Positions 40,341-49,943 of a stretch of 64,000 nucleotides of DNA are shown piece after piece (the stretch's first letter is position 1; each line of letters begins with the position of its first letter). Source of the DNA: CAYTBN01 sp964436045 (GTDB taxonomy: Bacteria; Myxococcota_A; UBA796; UBA9615; CAYRNR01). Under the pieces are notes generated by a model. It had not been told where the DNA came from. It did not search any database and was given only the letters and a program-made list of their open reading frames with translations. A program made the position numbers and the translations under genes. The stretch is from positions 74,410-138,409 of the forward strand of contig CAYTBN010000012.1 in NCBI GenBank assembly GCA_964436045.1, read 5' to 3'.

Positions 40341-41840
40341 TCAACGGGCGGCGGGCTTGGAGCGTTTGCCACCCGGCGGGGTCCTGCGTTTGCGCGCCGC
40401 GGACACGGCCCGGCGGGCGCGGCCGGCCACCTTGCGAGCGCCCTGGGCCGCCTGCTTCGCAGCCCGCTCGGCGGCCTCCCGGGCCTGGATCTGCAGGTGG
40501 AACTTCTCGCGGTTGACGTTGGCGTCGGCCCCCGACTCGTGCACGCCGATGTCGGTGGCCACCTCGCCCTTGCCGCACTGCAGCGAGACCTGCTCGTCGT
40601 GGATCCAGGGATCGCAGGCGGTGATGAAGCCCAGCAGGATGGTGCGGGGTTTCATCTGCGACAGGTCGAACCCCAGCTTGAGCATCCCGGCCAGCCGCAG
40701 CCCCTCGAAGAAGAGCACGTAGCCGTTCTTGCGGGCCACCGCCATGCTGCCCGCGAGCCCCAGGTAGGGGATCGCCAGCGCCCGGGAGCGGGGCAACAGC
40801 TTGCGGAAACGGTCGAGGTGGGGTTCGAGGAAGGGCAGATCGATGTAGTCGGAGATCGGCCGGTAGCCGTCGTCGCTGCGCAACACCATGTAGTGGTGGA
40901 TGTAGAAACACTTACGGACCTTCATGGTCGCCAGCGCGGCGAAGTACAGCTTGTTGAACACCCGGACGTCGTCGCGGTTGACCTTGCCGCCCGTGGCCCG
41001 CTCCAGGTCGTCGATGGTCTCGTCGGGCGCCACCGACTGGTCGGCGAAGTCCTCGGCGGCGCGGCCGAGGATACGACAGCCCAGGTAGAACACCTCCTTG
41101 ACGAAGCCGTGCTCGGCCGCGTAGTCGAGCACCGGCTCCATCTGGTCCTCGTTGAGGTCGCGCATCACCACGACCACCAGGTCGGTGGCCACGTCGTGCT
41201 TCTCGAGCACCTCGAGGATCTGGCGCCGCTTGGCGGCCATCGGCTGGCCCCGGAGCACGTCGTCGTGGGTATCGTCGAAGCCGTCGAACTGCAGGTGGAC
41301 CTCGTCCATGCCCGCGTCGATCAGCCGTTTCAGGTAGTCCTCGTCCAGCAGCCGGATGCCGTTGGAGTGCAGGGCGTTGATGTGCCCCTTCTCCTTGGAC
41401 TCCCGGATCACCGTCTCCAGGTCCGGCCACAACGTCGGCTCGGCGCCCATCAGGTCCAGCTTGAGCCGCCGCGGCTGGTCGATGAACTCGCGGACCTCCT
41501 CCAGCGTCATGTCCCGCTCCTGGTAGTCGTCGGCACTGGCCAGGCAGATCGGACACTTCATGTTGCAGCGGGCGGTCAACCGCAGGATGTAGTCCCGCTG
41601 GGGGTAGCTCCCCGGCATCAGCTCGAAGAACGCCTCCATCAGCTCGACGTAGTAGTCTGGATGGTTGGACAGGAACGCCCGCTTGATGCCGTGTTCCGGG
41701 CAGTTCTTCTCCAGGAACACCTTGCCCTCGTCGACGATCACCCTTGCGTCGACCATCTCGATGCAGACGGGGCAGGTCCCGCGGGTCTCGCGCACGACCC
41801 GGGGCGGCGACTCGCTCGCCCGCTGAGTGGCAGTGCTCAT
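40341..41840 (-). CDS. Radical SAM protein of the MJ0619/tetraether-synthase-like type
   Basis: The 499-residue protein has the layout of the MJ0619/Tes group: an N-terminal Cys motif (C23-P-V-C26 and C47 in EKNCPEHG), then a radical SAM core with C92, C96 and C99 (CNMKCPICLASA). DLMGAEPTLWPDL and LHSNGIRLL follow. Archaeal members join lipid tails or methylate pterin precursors, and bacterial relatives have been linked to membrane-spanning lipids. The last 45 residues are Ala/Lys/Arg-rich and helical, suiting membrane or nucleic-acid contact. A lipid role would fit the cluster, but the sequence alone cannot separate the subfamilies. It is transcribed after the FAD protein 41866 with a short gap. 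Confidence 0.72.
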   Translation of the reverse strand: MSTATQRASESPPRVVRETRGTCPVCIEMVDARVIVDEGKVFLEKNCPEHGIKRAFLSNHPDYYVELMEAFFELMPGSYPQRDYILRLTARCNMKCPICLASADDYQERDMTLEEVREFIDQPRRLKLDLMGAEPTLWPDLETVIRESKEKGHINALHSNGIRLLDEDYLKRLIDAGMDEVHLQFDGFDDTHDDVLRGQPMAAKRRQILEVLEKHDVATDLVVVVMRDLNEDQMEPVLDYAAEHGFVKEVFYLGCRILGRAAEDFADQSVAPDETIDDLERATGGKVNRDDVRVFNKLYFAALATMKVRKCFYIHHYMVLRSDDGYRPISDYIDLPFLEPHLDRFRKLLPRSRALAIPYLGLAGSMAVARKNGYVLFFEGLRLAGMLKLGFDLSQMKPRTILLGFITACDPWIHDEQVSLQCGKGEVATDIGVHESGADANVNREKFHLQIQAREAAERAAKQAAQGARKVAGRARRAVSAARKRRTPPGGKRSKPAAR

Positions 41841-41865
41841 CGGATTCCTCGTTGCCGGGGGCGGC

Positions 41866-43203
41866 CTAGGCCGATCCCAGCGCCTCGCGGATCTGCGGCG
41901 CCAGCTCCAGGCTGGCCTCCACGCAGTGGTCCATGTTGTTGTACCAGAAGCGGCCCAGGCGGCCTGCGCACAGCACGTTCTCGTACTGCGAGATCTGGCG
42001 CTCGAACTCGGTGATCCGGTCCCGGTAGTCGAGCTGGTAGATCGGGTAGGCCCAGGGGAACCGTTCGGGGTGGATCGCGATGATCTCGCGATCGGCCTTG
42101 AGCAGGGACTCCCGCTTCATGTCGTTGATCAGCCGGTCGGCGATCGACATCGGATCCTCCCAGATCCGATCGCCTTCGGCGCAGGTCACCTCGACGCACA
42201 TCGAACGTCGCCCGGGGGGCGTGTTGGCGGCGTCGAAGTTCTCCGGGATGCTGACCCGGGAGAAGCTCACGTCGGGCGTGCCGTGGTAGCACCACTGGAA
42301 GGGGAAACGTTCGCCGTCGGTGAGCAGGATGTTGTAGCAGATCAGGGCCAGGTAGCGCAGATCGGGCCGGGGCAGCCCCAGCACGTGGGCCAGCGAGTGG
42401 ATCGTCCCGGTCCAGACCACGGTCGACGGCTTGAAGGTGCGCCGGCCAACCCTGAGCGAGACCACCCGGTTGCCCTCGGTCTTGACCGCGTCCACCGCCC
42501 GGCCACAGTGCACCTTGCCCCCTGCGGCCTCGATCATCGTCACCAGGTTGCGCGCGAACTGCTCGCAGCCCCCGGCCGGGTAGAGGAACTTGGTGTCCGG
42601 CTTGCCCCGGGGAATCATCATCCCCAGCAGCAGCTGCCACAGGCTGTCCATCTTCACCCGGCTGTCGATGATCGCCCGGTCGACCCCGGTCTTGGCCCAG
42701 TCTGGATGGGTCATCTCGGGCACGATGCCGAGGAACTTGGACGAGTATCCCTGGAAGAAGTTCCGGTACAGGGTGCCGCCGTACATGTTGACGATCTGGT
42801 CGCGGAACGACACCGCCGGCTTCTTGCTGAACATGAAGAACAGGTCGCGGGCGGCCGACAGCGCCATCATCGGCGGGAAGCGCAGGAACACGTAGAGCGA
42901 GGGGTGCAGGGGCCAGGGGTAGAAGTGACCCTCGAACCGCACCTGACTCACGCGATCGATCAGCCGCTTGTCCTCCTGGAGCACCCGGCGCAAGAAGCCG
43001 TCCACGTCGGGTCGCTCGGTGTGGAAGCGGTGGGGACCGATGTCGAAGATGTGACCGTCGTACTCGAACGAGCGCGCGAGTCCGCCCGCCCGATCCTCTT
43101 TTTCGATCACCACCGTCGGGATCCCGGATTCCTGGAGCATCAGGGCCAGGGAGAGCCCGGTCACACCGGCCCCTACGATCACGACGGGTTGTTGACGTGC
43201 CAT
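41866..43203 (-). CDS. FAD-dependent amine-oxidase-like / UDP-galactopyranose-mutase-like oxidoreductase
   Basis: ATG 43203 is preferred over GTG 43209 because GAGG is eight bases ahead and the gene then begins two bases after the previous stop. The 445-residue protein has the FAD motif VVIVGAGVTGLSLALML, the second-strand Glu, DRAGGLARSFEYDGHIFDIGPHRFHT, and a C-terminal CAGRLGRFWYNNMD reminiscent of UDP-galactopyranose mutase and related protoporphyrinogen-oxidase-like enzymes. It could mutate a nucleotide sugar or oxidise a lipid or polyene. It sits between two radical SAM genes in a minus-strand operon and is the only non-radical-SAM enzyme in that run. Confidence 0.75.
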   Translation of the reverse strand: MARQQPVVIVGAGVTGLSLALMLQESGIPTVVIEKEDRAGGLARSFEYDGHIFDIGPHRFHTERPDVDGFLRRVLQEDKRLIDRVSQVRFEGHFYPWPLHPSLYVFLRFPPMMALSAARDLFFMFSKKPAVSFRDQIVNMYGGTLYRNFFQGYSSKFLGIVPEMTHPDWAKTGVDRAIIDSRVKMDSLWQLLLGMMIPRGKPDTKFLYPAGGCEQFARNLVTMIEAAGGKVHCGRAVDAVKTEGNRVVSLRVGRRTFKPSTVVWTGTIHSLAHVLGLPRPDLRYLALICYNILLTDGERFPFQWCYHGTPDVSFSRVSIPENFDAANTPPGRRSMCVEVTCAEGDRIWEDPMSIADRLINDMKRESLLKADREIIAIHPERFPWAYPIYQLDYRDRITEFERQISQYENVLCAGRLGRFWYNNMDHCVEASLELAPQIREALGSA

Positions 43204-43205
43204 GT

Positions 43206-44216
43206 TCACTGCCTCAGCGCGCGCACCCAGTTCAAGCCGGTGCGGAAGTCCAGACCGTACAGCAGATTATACTCGGTGAAGCATGCTGCGGAGCAGGCAC
43301 GGCAGGGGGGCGGGGGCAGCGCCCCGAAGGCCGCCGCCAGCCCCATCTCGCGGGCGCCGGGGGCGTCCATCTCGTCGACGAACAACGAGCACGGAAAGAC
43401 ACCGCCGTCCACGTCGACGTTGAAGTACATCTTGGACGCCAGGCAGTCCGGGTAGTCCTTGAAGCGCTCCAACCGGTTGACCTTGAAGTCGGGCCAATCC
43501 CGCAGGTGTTCCAGGTACTTGAACGAGGAGGCCACCGGGTAGCCTTCCTTCTTGCGGGCCATCAACAGCTTCGCCACCTCGCGCAGCTCCCGCTCCTCGG
43601 GATACAGCCCCTCGTTGCAGCCCAGCTGGTCGTTGTGGTGCAGCGGTTGGTAGGTGGTCAGGAACTTGAGCCGCTTGGCGGTATCCAGCATCCAGTCGAT
43701 CTGGTCCAGGTTGTGCTTCGACAGCACGGTGATCGTCCAGAACCGGTAGCGGCCCACCGAGTGCATGATGCCGCGCATCGTCCGGTCCCACGAGCCCGGT
43801 CCGCGGTTCAGGTCGTGGGCCGCCCGGTCCCCGTCCAGGGAGATGTTGACGTGGTCGACGCCCCGCAGCGCGTCCTCGGATTCCGGGATCAGGTGACCGT
43901 TGGTGTCCACGGTCACGAACATGCCCAGCTTCTGGATGTGACGGATGATCTCGCCGATGTCATCCCGCAGCAGCGGCTCGCCACCCCACAGGCCCACCCG
44001 CTGGCAGCCCATCGCCGCGGCCTCGTCCAGCAGCCGGAGGATCTCGGTCTGCGACATCTCCGCGCGGTTGCGCTGGGGGATCTGGCAGTAGACACAGTTG
44101 CCCGTGCACCGATCGGTGACCGCCAGCATCATGTTGACCGGCCGTCGCAGGCCGAGGGTCGTCGAGGCGATCGAGGCGCCGGCCATCTTGATGACGTTTC
44201 GAAGCGGGATCGACAC
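43206..44216 (-). CDS. Radical SAM protein with SPASM-like C-terminal cysteines
   Basis: The 336-residue protein carries C37, C41 and C44 (CTGNCVYC), then LWGGEPLLRDD and DTNGHLI and an NISLDG motif. The C-terminus has MYFNVDVDGGVFPC and CRACSAACF, an auxiliary-cluster region. It resembles HpnH- and PqqE-like enzymes in layout, but I cannot choose a subfamily. It starts the minus-strand operon 43206-41866-40341-38504, divergent from the plus-strand operon beginning at 44418. Its stop lies two bases before the next start. Confidence 0.82.
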   Translation of the reverse strand: MSIPLRNVIKMAGASIASTTLGLRRPVNMMLAVTDRCTGNCVYCQIPQRNRAEMSQTEILRLLDEAAAMGCQRVGLWGGEPLLRDDIGEIIRHIQKLGMFVTVDTNGHLIPESEDALRGVDHVNISLDGDRAAHDLNRGPGSWDRTMRGIMHSVGRYRFWTITVLSKHNLDQIDWMLDTAKRLKFLTTYQPLHHNDQLGCNEGLYPEERELREVAKLLMARKKEGYPVASSFKYLEHLRDWPDFKVNRLERFKDYPDCLASKMYFNVDVDGGVFPCSLFVDEMDAPGAREMGLAAAFGALPPPPCRACSAACFTEYNLLYGLDFRTGLNWVRALRQ

Positions 44217-44343
44217 GCAGATCTCCCGGGGTCACGCCCAGTAGCACGGCCCACGGAACTCTACCTCCGAAGCGCCGTCCGCGCCTGCTTGCAACGTTCC
44301 TGCCACGTCGACGACGGGGGCCATCCGCCCTCGCGCGCGGACA

Positions 44344-44372
44344 TTGACACTCCCAGGCGCGATCACTACCGT
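44344..44372 (+). promoter_or_regulatory. Sigma-70-type promoter for the B12/radical SAM operon
   Basis: A perfect -35 TTGACA (44344-44349) is followed after exactly 17 bases by TACCGT (44367-44372), which matches TATAAT at three positions. Transcription would begin near 44379, about 40 bases before the ATG of 44418. It lies in the 201-base divergent gap where the five-gene plus-strand operon must be initiated. Confidence 0.5.
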
Positions 44373-44417
44373 AGCCATTGACGTCGAGGATGCCAACGTC
44401 CCTCACGAACGGGTGCC

Positions 44418-45539
44418 ATGGCCATCGCCCCCTACCTGCGATTCGCCCGCTCCCTCGTTCTTCGCGACCGTCCCAGCTACGTCCACTACGCTGTCACCAG
44501 CAAGTGCAACCTCAAGTGCCGGTTCTGTGTGATCTGGAAGAGGGACCAGGACGCGGTCGAGTTGACCATCGACGAGGTGCGCGAGCTCGCCGGGATCCTG
44601 GCCCGGCTGGGGGCGGTCCAGGTCAGCCTGGGCGGCGGCGAGCCGGCCACGCGCAAGGACCTCCCGGAGATCGTCGAGGCCTTCGTTCGCCACTCCGTGC
44701 GCCCGCGCGTCCTGACCAATGGCGTGGCGATGACGCCCGCGGTGGCGCGGCGGCTGGTGGACGCGGGCATGCGGGACATCTCCATGTCGATGGACTCCCT
44801 CGACCCGGCCAAACAGGAGGACCTGGACGCGGTGCCCGGCACCTTCGCCCGTCGCATCGACAACCTGATCGCGGTCTCCCGGTTGCTGCCGCGCCGGGGC
44901 TGCACGCCGATCCTCAACACGGTGGTCACCTCCCAGAACTACGATGAGCTGCTCGACATCCTCGAGCTGACCACCGACATCGGCTTCTACGTCTCGTTCA
45001 TCCCGATCCACACCGCGGCCGACCCCAACGGCAGCCACCGCTTCTACTCGGACGCCGGCGATCTCAAGCTGGAGAACAAGCGCCGGGACGAGCTGCGGGC
45101 GGTGTACCGAAAGCTGCTGGCGGTGAAGCGCAAGGGCGGGCCGATCATCAACTCGTCCGCCTTCCTCGAGCGCAGCGTGGACTACATGATGTCCGGCAAG
45201 GGCGAGTGGCCCTGCAAGGCCGGCACCCAGTTCCTGTCCATCAGCCCCACCGGGATGATCTCCCCATGTCACGCTCAGGAGGGGGACTGGGGCATCGACT
45301 TCCGCGACATCGAGCGGGAGTTCGGCACGCTGGAGTACAAGACCGAGGTGGCCCAGCGGATCGCCTCGTGTGAGGGCTGCTTCCGCCCCTGCTGGGCCGA
45401 GGTCGGCTTCCTGATGAACGATCCCTTTGCCCTGCTGGAGATGGTCCGCACCCAGGCTGGCTCCTACCGAGGCCGGCCCCGGGTCGACGCGGCCACCCTG
45501 CGGGCGCGCATGGGGCTGACGGGGGGCACGCCGACGTGA
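44418..45539 (+). CDS. Radical SAM/SPASM protein
   Basis: The 373-residue protein has C30, C34 and C37 (CNLKCRFC) near the start, SLGGGEPATRKDL, LTNGVAM and SMSMDSLDP. The C-terminal SPASM region carries WPCKAG, SPTGMISPCHAQEGDW and CEGCFRPCW. It is the first gene of the plus-strand operon, and the next gene starts at a GTG overlapping its stop. The layout resembles HpnH-type lipid radical SAM enzymes and peptide-modifying ones; no RiPP precursor-like small gene is next to it. It probably works with the four B12-type enzymes that follow. Confidence 0.82.
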   Translation: MAIAPYLRFARSLVLRDRPSYVHYAVTSKCNLKCRFCVIWKRDQDAVELTIDEVRELAGILARLGAVQVSLGGGEPATRKDLPEIVEAFVRHSVRPRVLTNGVAMTPAVARRLVDAGMRDISMSMDSLDPAKQEDLDAVPGTFARRIDNLIAVSRLLPRRGCTPILNTVVTSQNYDELLDILELTTDIGFYVSFIPIHTAADPNGSHRFYSDAGDLKLENKRRDELRAVYRKLLAVKRKGGPIINSSAFLERSVDYMMSGKGEWPCKAGTQFLSISPTGMISPCHAQEGDWGIDFRDIEREFGTLEYKTEVAQRIASCEGCFRPCWAEVGFLMNDPFALLEMVRTQAGSYRGRPRVDAATLRARMGLTGGTPT

Positions 45540-46936
45540 ACGTCCTGCTGATCAACCCCACCCAGGTCCACTCCCTCGACTCCGATGCCGGGGACGCGCC
45601 CGAGGAGGGGACCGGCAGCTATCCACCCCTGGGGCTGTTGTACCTGCAGGCCGCCGTCGAGGCCGAGGGGCGGCACGAGGCCCAGCTGATCGACGACAAC
45701 CGCACCCACTCCCTGGACCGGGAGCTGGCCGCGCGACGCGGCGACGACTCGCCGCTGCTGGTCGGGATCACGGCGCTGACGCCCAACCTGCCGTCGGTGG
45801 TCTGGACCGCCGCCCAGGTCAAGCGCGCCCTGCCCCACGCGCAGGTGGTGGTGGGCGGTCCCCACACCGAGCTCTACGCCCGCGAGACCCTGGCGCTGCC
45901 CGACATCGACTTCGTGATGGCCGGCGAGGCCGAGATCGGATTGCCCCTGCTGGCCGACGCCCTCGCCGCGGGTGGGGTCGGCCGCCCGATCCCCGGGCTG
46001 TACGCCGACGGCGTCAAGACGGTGGAGCCGGTCGCGGTCTGCGCCCAGGACCTGGACGCGCTGGCGGTGCCCGATCGTTCGCTGCTGGACATCACCGCCT
46101 ACCAGGGCACGGCCGGCGAGGAGAACCCCTTCGGCACGATGATCACGAGCCGGGGGTGCCCCTACAAGTGCACCTTCTGTTCGACCCCCAAGGGCCGTCC
46201 GCGGCTGCGAAGCGTGGACTCCATCGTCGACGAGATGGAGCGCTGTGGCCGGCTCGGCATCCGCCACATCTACTTCCTGGACGATACCTTCCCGACCGGG
46301 GGGAGCCGCCTGCACGAGCTGTGCGACGAGATCGCCCGCCGGCCTCACCTGCCCCACTGGTCCTGCCGCACCGCCGCCGCCGGGCTGAGCGTCGAGGGGC
46401 TCGAGACGATGAAGCGAGCCGGCTGCCGCCGGGTGCAGATCGGCGTCGAGACCAGCACCGACGAGGGGCTGAAGGTCCTGGGCAAGGCCACCAACATCGC
46501 CCAGATCCGCGAGACCTTCGCTGCCGCCCAGCGGGTCGGTATCCCGACGGTGGCCTACTTCATGTTGGGGCTGCCCCACGAGCGGCAGCCGGCCGATGTG
46601 CGCCACATGATCCGGTTCTCCCGCGAGATCGAGGCCACGTATGCGCTGTTCAACGTGCTGACCCTGTACCCCGGCACCAGCCTGTTCCGCCAAGCGGTGG
46701 ACAAGGGGTTGGCCGACGGGGACTGCTGGCAGCGTTTTGCAGAAGACCCGCGCCAGCGCTTCGTCCAGCCGATCTGGGACGAGTACATGACCCGCGAGGA
46801 GCTGGTCGGGCTGCAAAATGAGGCCTATCGTGCCTTCTACTGGCGGCCGAAGGTCGTGATGCGGGAGTTGTTCCGCGGCGGCGGATTGCGACACAAGGTC
46901 CGCGCTGGCCTCAAGATGCTGACCTCGTCGAGCTAG
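45536..46936 (+). CDS. B12-binding-domain radical SAM protein
   Basis: The 466-residue protein starts with a GTG overlapping the previous stop. The N-terminal B12-type domain (1-150) includes GSYPPLGLLYLQAA and VVVGGPHTELYARE. The radical SAM core has C208, C212 and C215 (SRGCPYKCTFCS). The end reads AYRAFYWRPKVVMREL, the YRxFYxRP tail also found in 48474 and 49925. Enzymes of this class methylate unactivated carbons or rearrange rings; HpnJ- and BchE-type proteins share the architecture. The substrate is unknown. There is an 18-base gap to the next gene. Confidence 0.87.
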   Translation: MNVLLINPTQVHSLDSDAGDAPEEGTGSYPPLGLLYLQAAVEAEGRHEAQLIDDNRTHSLDRELAARRGDDSPLLVGITALTPNLPSVVWTAAQVKRALPHAQVVVGGPHTELYARETLALPDIDFVMAGEAEIGLPLLADALAAGGVGRPIPGLYADGVKTVEPVAVCAQDLDALAVPDRSLLDITAYQGTAGEENPFGTMITSRGCPYKCTFCSTPKGRPRLRSVDSIVDEMERCGRLGIRHIYFLDDTFPTGGSRLHELCDEIARRPHLPHWSCRTAAAGLSVEGLETMKRAGCRRVQIGVETSTDEGLKVLGKATNIAQIRETFAAAQRVGIPTVAYFMLGLPHERQPADVRHMIRFSREIEATYALFNVLTLYPGTSLFRQAVDKGLADGDCWQRFAEDPRQRFVQPIWDEYMTREELVGLQNEAYRAFYWRPKVVMRELFRGGGLRHKVRAGLKMLTSSS

Positions 46937-46953
46937 GAGTCCATCGTCCACCC

Positions 46954-48477
46954 ATGACCCGTGTGCTGCTGATCACGCCTTACGGCTTCGAGAACCAGGG
47001 CGTCCGTATGCTCTCGGCGGTCCTCCGGCAGGAGGGGTTCGACGCGCCGATCCTCTACATGAAGGCCTGGCGCAACAACGACATCCAACCGCCCACCGAC
47101 CGCGAACTGGACCTCTTCGACCGCCTGATCCGCCAGCAGGATCCGGACGTCATCGGCATCGGCTTCGGTACGCCCTACCTGCGGATCGTCACCGAGCTGA
47201 CGCAGCGGGTGCGGGCGGTCAGCGGCGCCCACGTGATCTGGGGCGGCGTCCACCCGACCATCTCGCCGGAGGACTGCATCGACCACGCCGATTCGGTCTG
47301 CATCGGCGAGGGTGAGTTGCCCTTGTTGGACCTGGCGCGGGCGATCCGGGATGGGGAGTCGGCCGACGCGATCCCCAACCTGTGGGTGCGGCGGGCCGAC
47401 GGGATCCGGCGCAATCCGCCGCGGCCGCTGATCCAGGACCTGGACACCCTGCCCTACGGCCATCAGCTGTTGGGCGCCGAGATGTTCGTGATCGAGGACG
47501 ACAAGCTGGTGGCCCGGGACCCGTCCATCGACAACGTGATGTACCGGATCCACGCCTCCCGCGGATGCCCGTTCCAGTGCGCGTTTTGCTACAACAGCCA
47601 GTATCGGGAGATCTACTCGGGGCTGGGCAAGTACCACCGCACCCGCACCGTCGAGAACGTGCTGCAGGAGATCGAGCTGGCGCGGACCGTGCGGCCGGGG
47701 CTCAAGCGGATCCGGTTCGACGACGACAGCTTCGTGTACCCGCGGGCCTGGATCGAGGAGTTCTGCAGGGAGTATCCCCGGCGAGTGGGCCTGCGCTTCG
47801 ACATCCTGCTCAACCCGACCACCGCCAAGGAGAGCACCTTGCGGGCGCTCCGGGACGTGGGGCTGGACCATGTGCAGGTCGGCATCCAGGCGGGATCGGA
47901 CGAGGAGCGCGAGAAGCAGTACAAGCGCAAGGGCTCCAACGCGGACACCCTGGCGCTGGCGCAGATGCTGGCCGACATCGGCATCGACGTCACCTACGAC
48001 GTGATCCTGGACAACCCCCTGTCGTCGCGGGCGGACAAGCAGGCGATGCTCGACCTGCTGCTGGATCTGCCGCGGCCCTACAACCTGTTCCTCTACTCGC
48101 TGGTGGTGTTCCCCAAGTCGTTCACGGCCACCACCTTGATGGCGGCCGGGGTGATCGGCGAGGACGACGTGGAGGGCATCGCCACCAAGTCCTTCGAGCA
48201 GTTCCGTCTGACGCTGGACTATCCACGGCCCACCGAGGACACGTTCTACGCCTGCCTGATCTCGATGGCGTCCAAGGGGTTCATCCCCCGCTCGGCGGTC
48301 CGCGCGCTCGCCCGCAGCGACACCCTGCGCGCTCACCCGACCGCCCTGCGCTATGGCGCCGAGGCGGCCAATGCGGTCAAACTGGGGACTGTGGCGATGA
48401 AGATGCTGCGGCGGGGTGAGCTGTCGGTGTTCAAGCTGGCGGAGTACGCGTCCTTCCGACGGAGGTTGATCCAGTGA
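46954..48477 (+). CDS. B12-binding-domain radical SAM protein (paralogue of 17288)
   Basis: The 507-residue protein is a close paralogue of 17288: cysteines at the same numbers (C205, C209, C212), the same length within one residue, and a shared CYNSxxREIxxGxGxYxRTRTV region after the cluster. The B12-type domain covers 1-150 (WGGVHPTISPEDC). The C-terminal 150 residues are also alike (TKxFxQxRxxLDxxRxPTxxxFxxxL). The stop overlaps the next GTG. The paralogue lies 28 kb away beside an aldo/keto reductase, so the two probably act on related substrates in parallel branches. Confidence 0.87.
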   Translation: MTRVLLITPYGFENQGVRMLSAVLRQEGFDAPILYMKAWRNNDIQPPTDRELDLFDRLIRQQDPDVIGIGFGTPYLRIVTELTQRVRAVSGAHVIWGGVHPTISPEDCIDHADSVCIGEGELPLLDLARAIRDGESADAIPNLWVRRADGIRRNPPRPLIQDLDTLPYGHQLLGAEMFVIEDDKLVARDPSIDNVMYRIHASRGCPFQCAFCYNSQYREIYSGLGKYHRTRTVENVLQEIELARTVRPGLKRIRFDDDSFVYPRAWIEEFCREYPRRVGLRFDILLNPTTAKESTLRALRDVGLDHVQVGIQAGSDEEREKQYKRKGSNADTLALAQMLADIGIDVTYDVILDNPLSSRADKQAMLDLLLDLPRPYNLFLYSLVVFPKSFTATTLMAAGVIGEDDVEGIATKSFEQFRLTLDYPRPTEDTFYACLISMASKGFIPRSAVRALARSDTLRAHPTALRYGAEAANAVKLGTVAMKMLRRGELSVFKLAEYASFRRRLIQ

Positions 48478-49943
48478 GGGTCTGGCTGGTCAATCCACCG
48501 GTGATCCGGGACCGACCGACGAGTATCGGGTCGGTGGTCCAGAACATGTTCTACAACTCGCCTCCCCTGGGGCTGGCCTACCTGGCCGCGGTCCTGGAGG
48601 GGGACGGGCATCGCTGCTTCATCACCGATAGTCCGGTGATGCAGCTGACGGCGCGGGATCTGCCCGGCATGGCCCGGGAGCTACGGCCGGACCTGGTCGG
48701 GATCACCTCGTCGACTCCGTACTTCGTCTCCGCCGTCGATGCGGCCGAGGCGATCCGGGCCGAGCTCGGACCGCGGGTGCCGATCTGCATCGGCGGCCCG
48801 CACTTCAACGGCAATCCGGATCTGCTGCTCGAGCACCATGTCTTCGACTTCGGGGTCCAGGGCGAGGGCGAGTACACCCTGCAGGACGCGGTCCAGGAGC
48901 TGGAGGCCGGCCGTAGCGTCCAGGACGTGGTCGGGACGGTGGTCCGCGACGGCGACCAGCTGCACTTCGCTCCGCCGCGACCGCTGCTGGACGACCTGAG
49001 TCCGCTGCCGTTGCCGGCCCGTCACCTGCTGCCCATCGACAGGTACGTCCCGCTGCCCAACGACGAGTACCGGCTGCCCAAGACCGCGATGATCACCAGC
49101 CGCGGTTGCCCCTATCACTGCATCTTCTGCGCGCACCACACCTTCGGCCATCGCCACCGCACCAACGGCGCCCACCGGGTGGTCGAGGAGATGCACCAGG
49201 TGGTGCAGCGCTACGGCGTGCGGGACGTGGCCTTCGTCGACTCCCTGTTCACCCCGAACCGCAAGCGGGTCGACGATCTGCTGACGGCCATGGAGAAGGA
49301 TCCACCCGGCGTGTCCTGGACCTGTTCGTGCCGCGCCAACCTCCTCGATGAGGAGATGCTGCGGCGGATGAAGGCCAACGGCTGCTGGAAGATCCGCATC
49401 GCCATCGAGAGCGGCAACGAGAAGGTCCTGAAGACCATCAAGAAGCAGGTGACCAAGGAGCAATTCGCCGAGACCGTCCGGATCGCCGACAGGCTGGGCA
49501 TCCAGGTCAAGGCGTTCTTCATGATCGGTCACATCGGCGACACGGCCGAGACCATCGAGGAGACCATCGACTTCGCCTGTTCGCTGCCGCTGGTGGACGT
49601 GACGGCCCAGATCAACACCCCGTTGCCGGGTACGCCCCAGTACGAGATGGCCAAGGAAGCCGGGACCCTGGTCACCGAGGACGCCAGCCACTACTCGTTC
49701 TTCGAACCCGTGTTCGTGCCCGAGGGCCTGACCGGCGAGCAGCTCAACGACTACCTGCAGTCCTTCTACCGGCGGTTCTACCTGCGGCCGTCGCTGATCC
49801 GGCGCCGGCTGCGGGAGGTCAAGCGGCCCTACGACCTGGCCAAGTACTTCCGCGCGCTGCCGCTGGTGGCCAACGTGATGTTCACCAACCGCAACCAGGC
49901 CATCGGGGAGACCGAGCACCCGCCATGTCCCGACCCCGGCTGA
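48474..49943 (+). CDS. B12-binding-domain radical SAM protein
   Basis: The 489-residue protein starts at a GTG overlapping the upstream stop. The B12-type domain includes YNSPPLGLAYLAAVLE and CIGGPHFNGN. The radical SAM cysteines are C212, C216 and C219 (SRGCPYHCIFCA). It ends its catalytic part with FYRRFYLRPSLIRRRL, the family tail, followed by 40 extra residues. It overlaps the next gene by 19 bases, so all five plus-strand genes are coupled. The closest known architecture is HpnP/BchE-like, but the substrate is not determinable. Confidence 0.87.
   Translation: MRVWLVNPPVIRDRPTSIGSVVQNMFYNSPPLGLAYLAAVLEGDGHRCFITDSPVMQLTARDLPGMARELRPDLVGITSSTPYFVSAVDAAEAIRAELGPRVPICIGGPHFNGNPDLLLEHHVFDFGVQGEGEYTLQDAVQELEAGRSVQDVVGTVVRDGDQLHFAPPRPLLDDLSPLPLPARHLLPIDRYVPLPNDEYRLPKTAMITSRGCPYHCIFCAHHTFGHRHRTNGAHRVVEEMHQVVQRYGVRDVAFVDSLFTPNRKRVDDLLTAMEKDPPGVSWTCSCRANLLDEEMLRRMKANGCWKIRIAIESGNEKVLKTIKKQVTKEQFAETVRIADRLGIQVKAFFMIGHIGDTAETIEETIDFACSLPLVDVTAQINTPLPGTPQYEMAKEAGTLVTEDASHYSFFEPVFVPEGLTGEQLNDYLQSFYRRFYLRPSLIRRRLREVKRPYDLAKYFRALPLVANVMFTNRNQAIGETEHPPCPDPG

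Noticed and set aside
44418..45539. RiPP (modified peptide) cluster with a SPASM maturase
   Set aside because: No small precursor-like gene with a leader or repeated core was found in the gaps around it.
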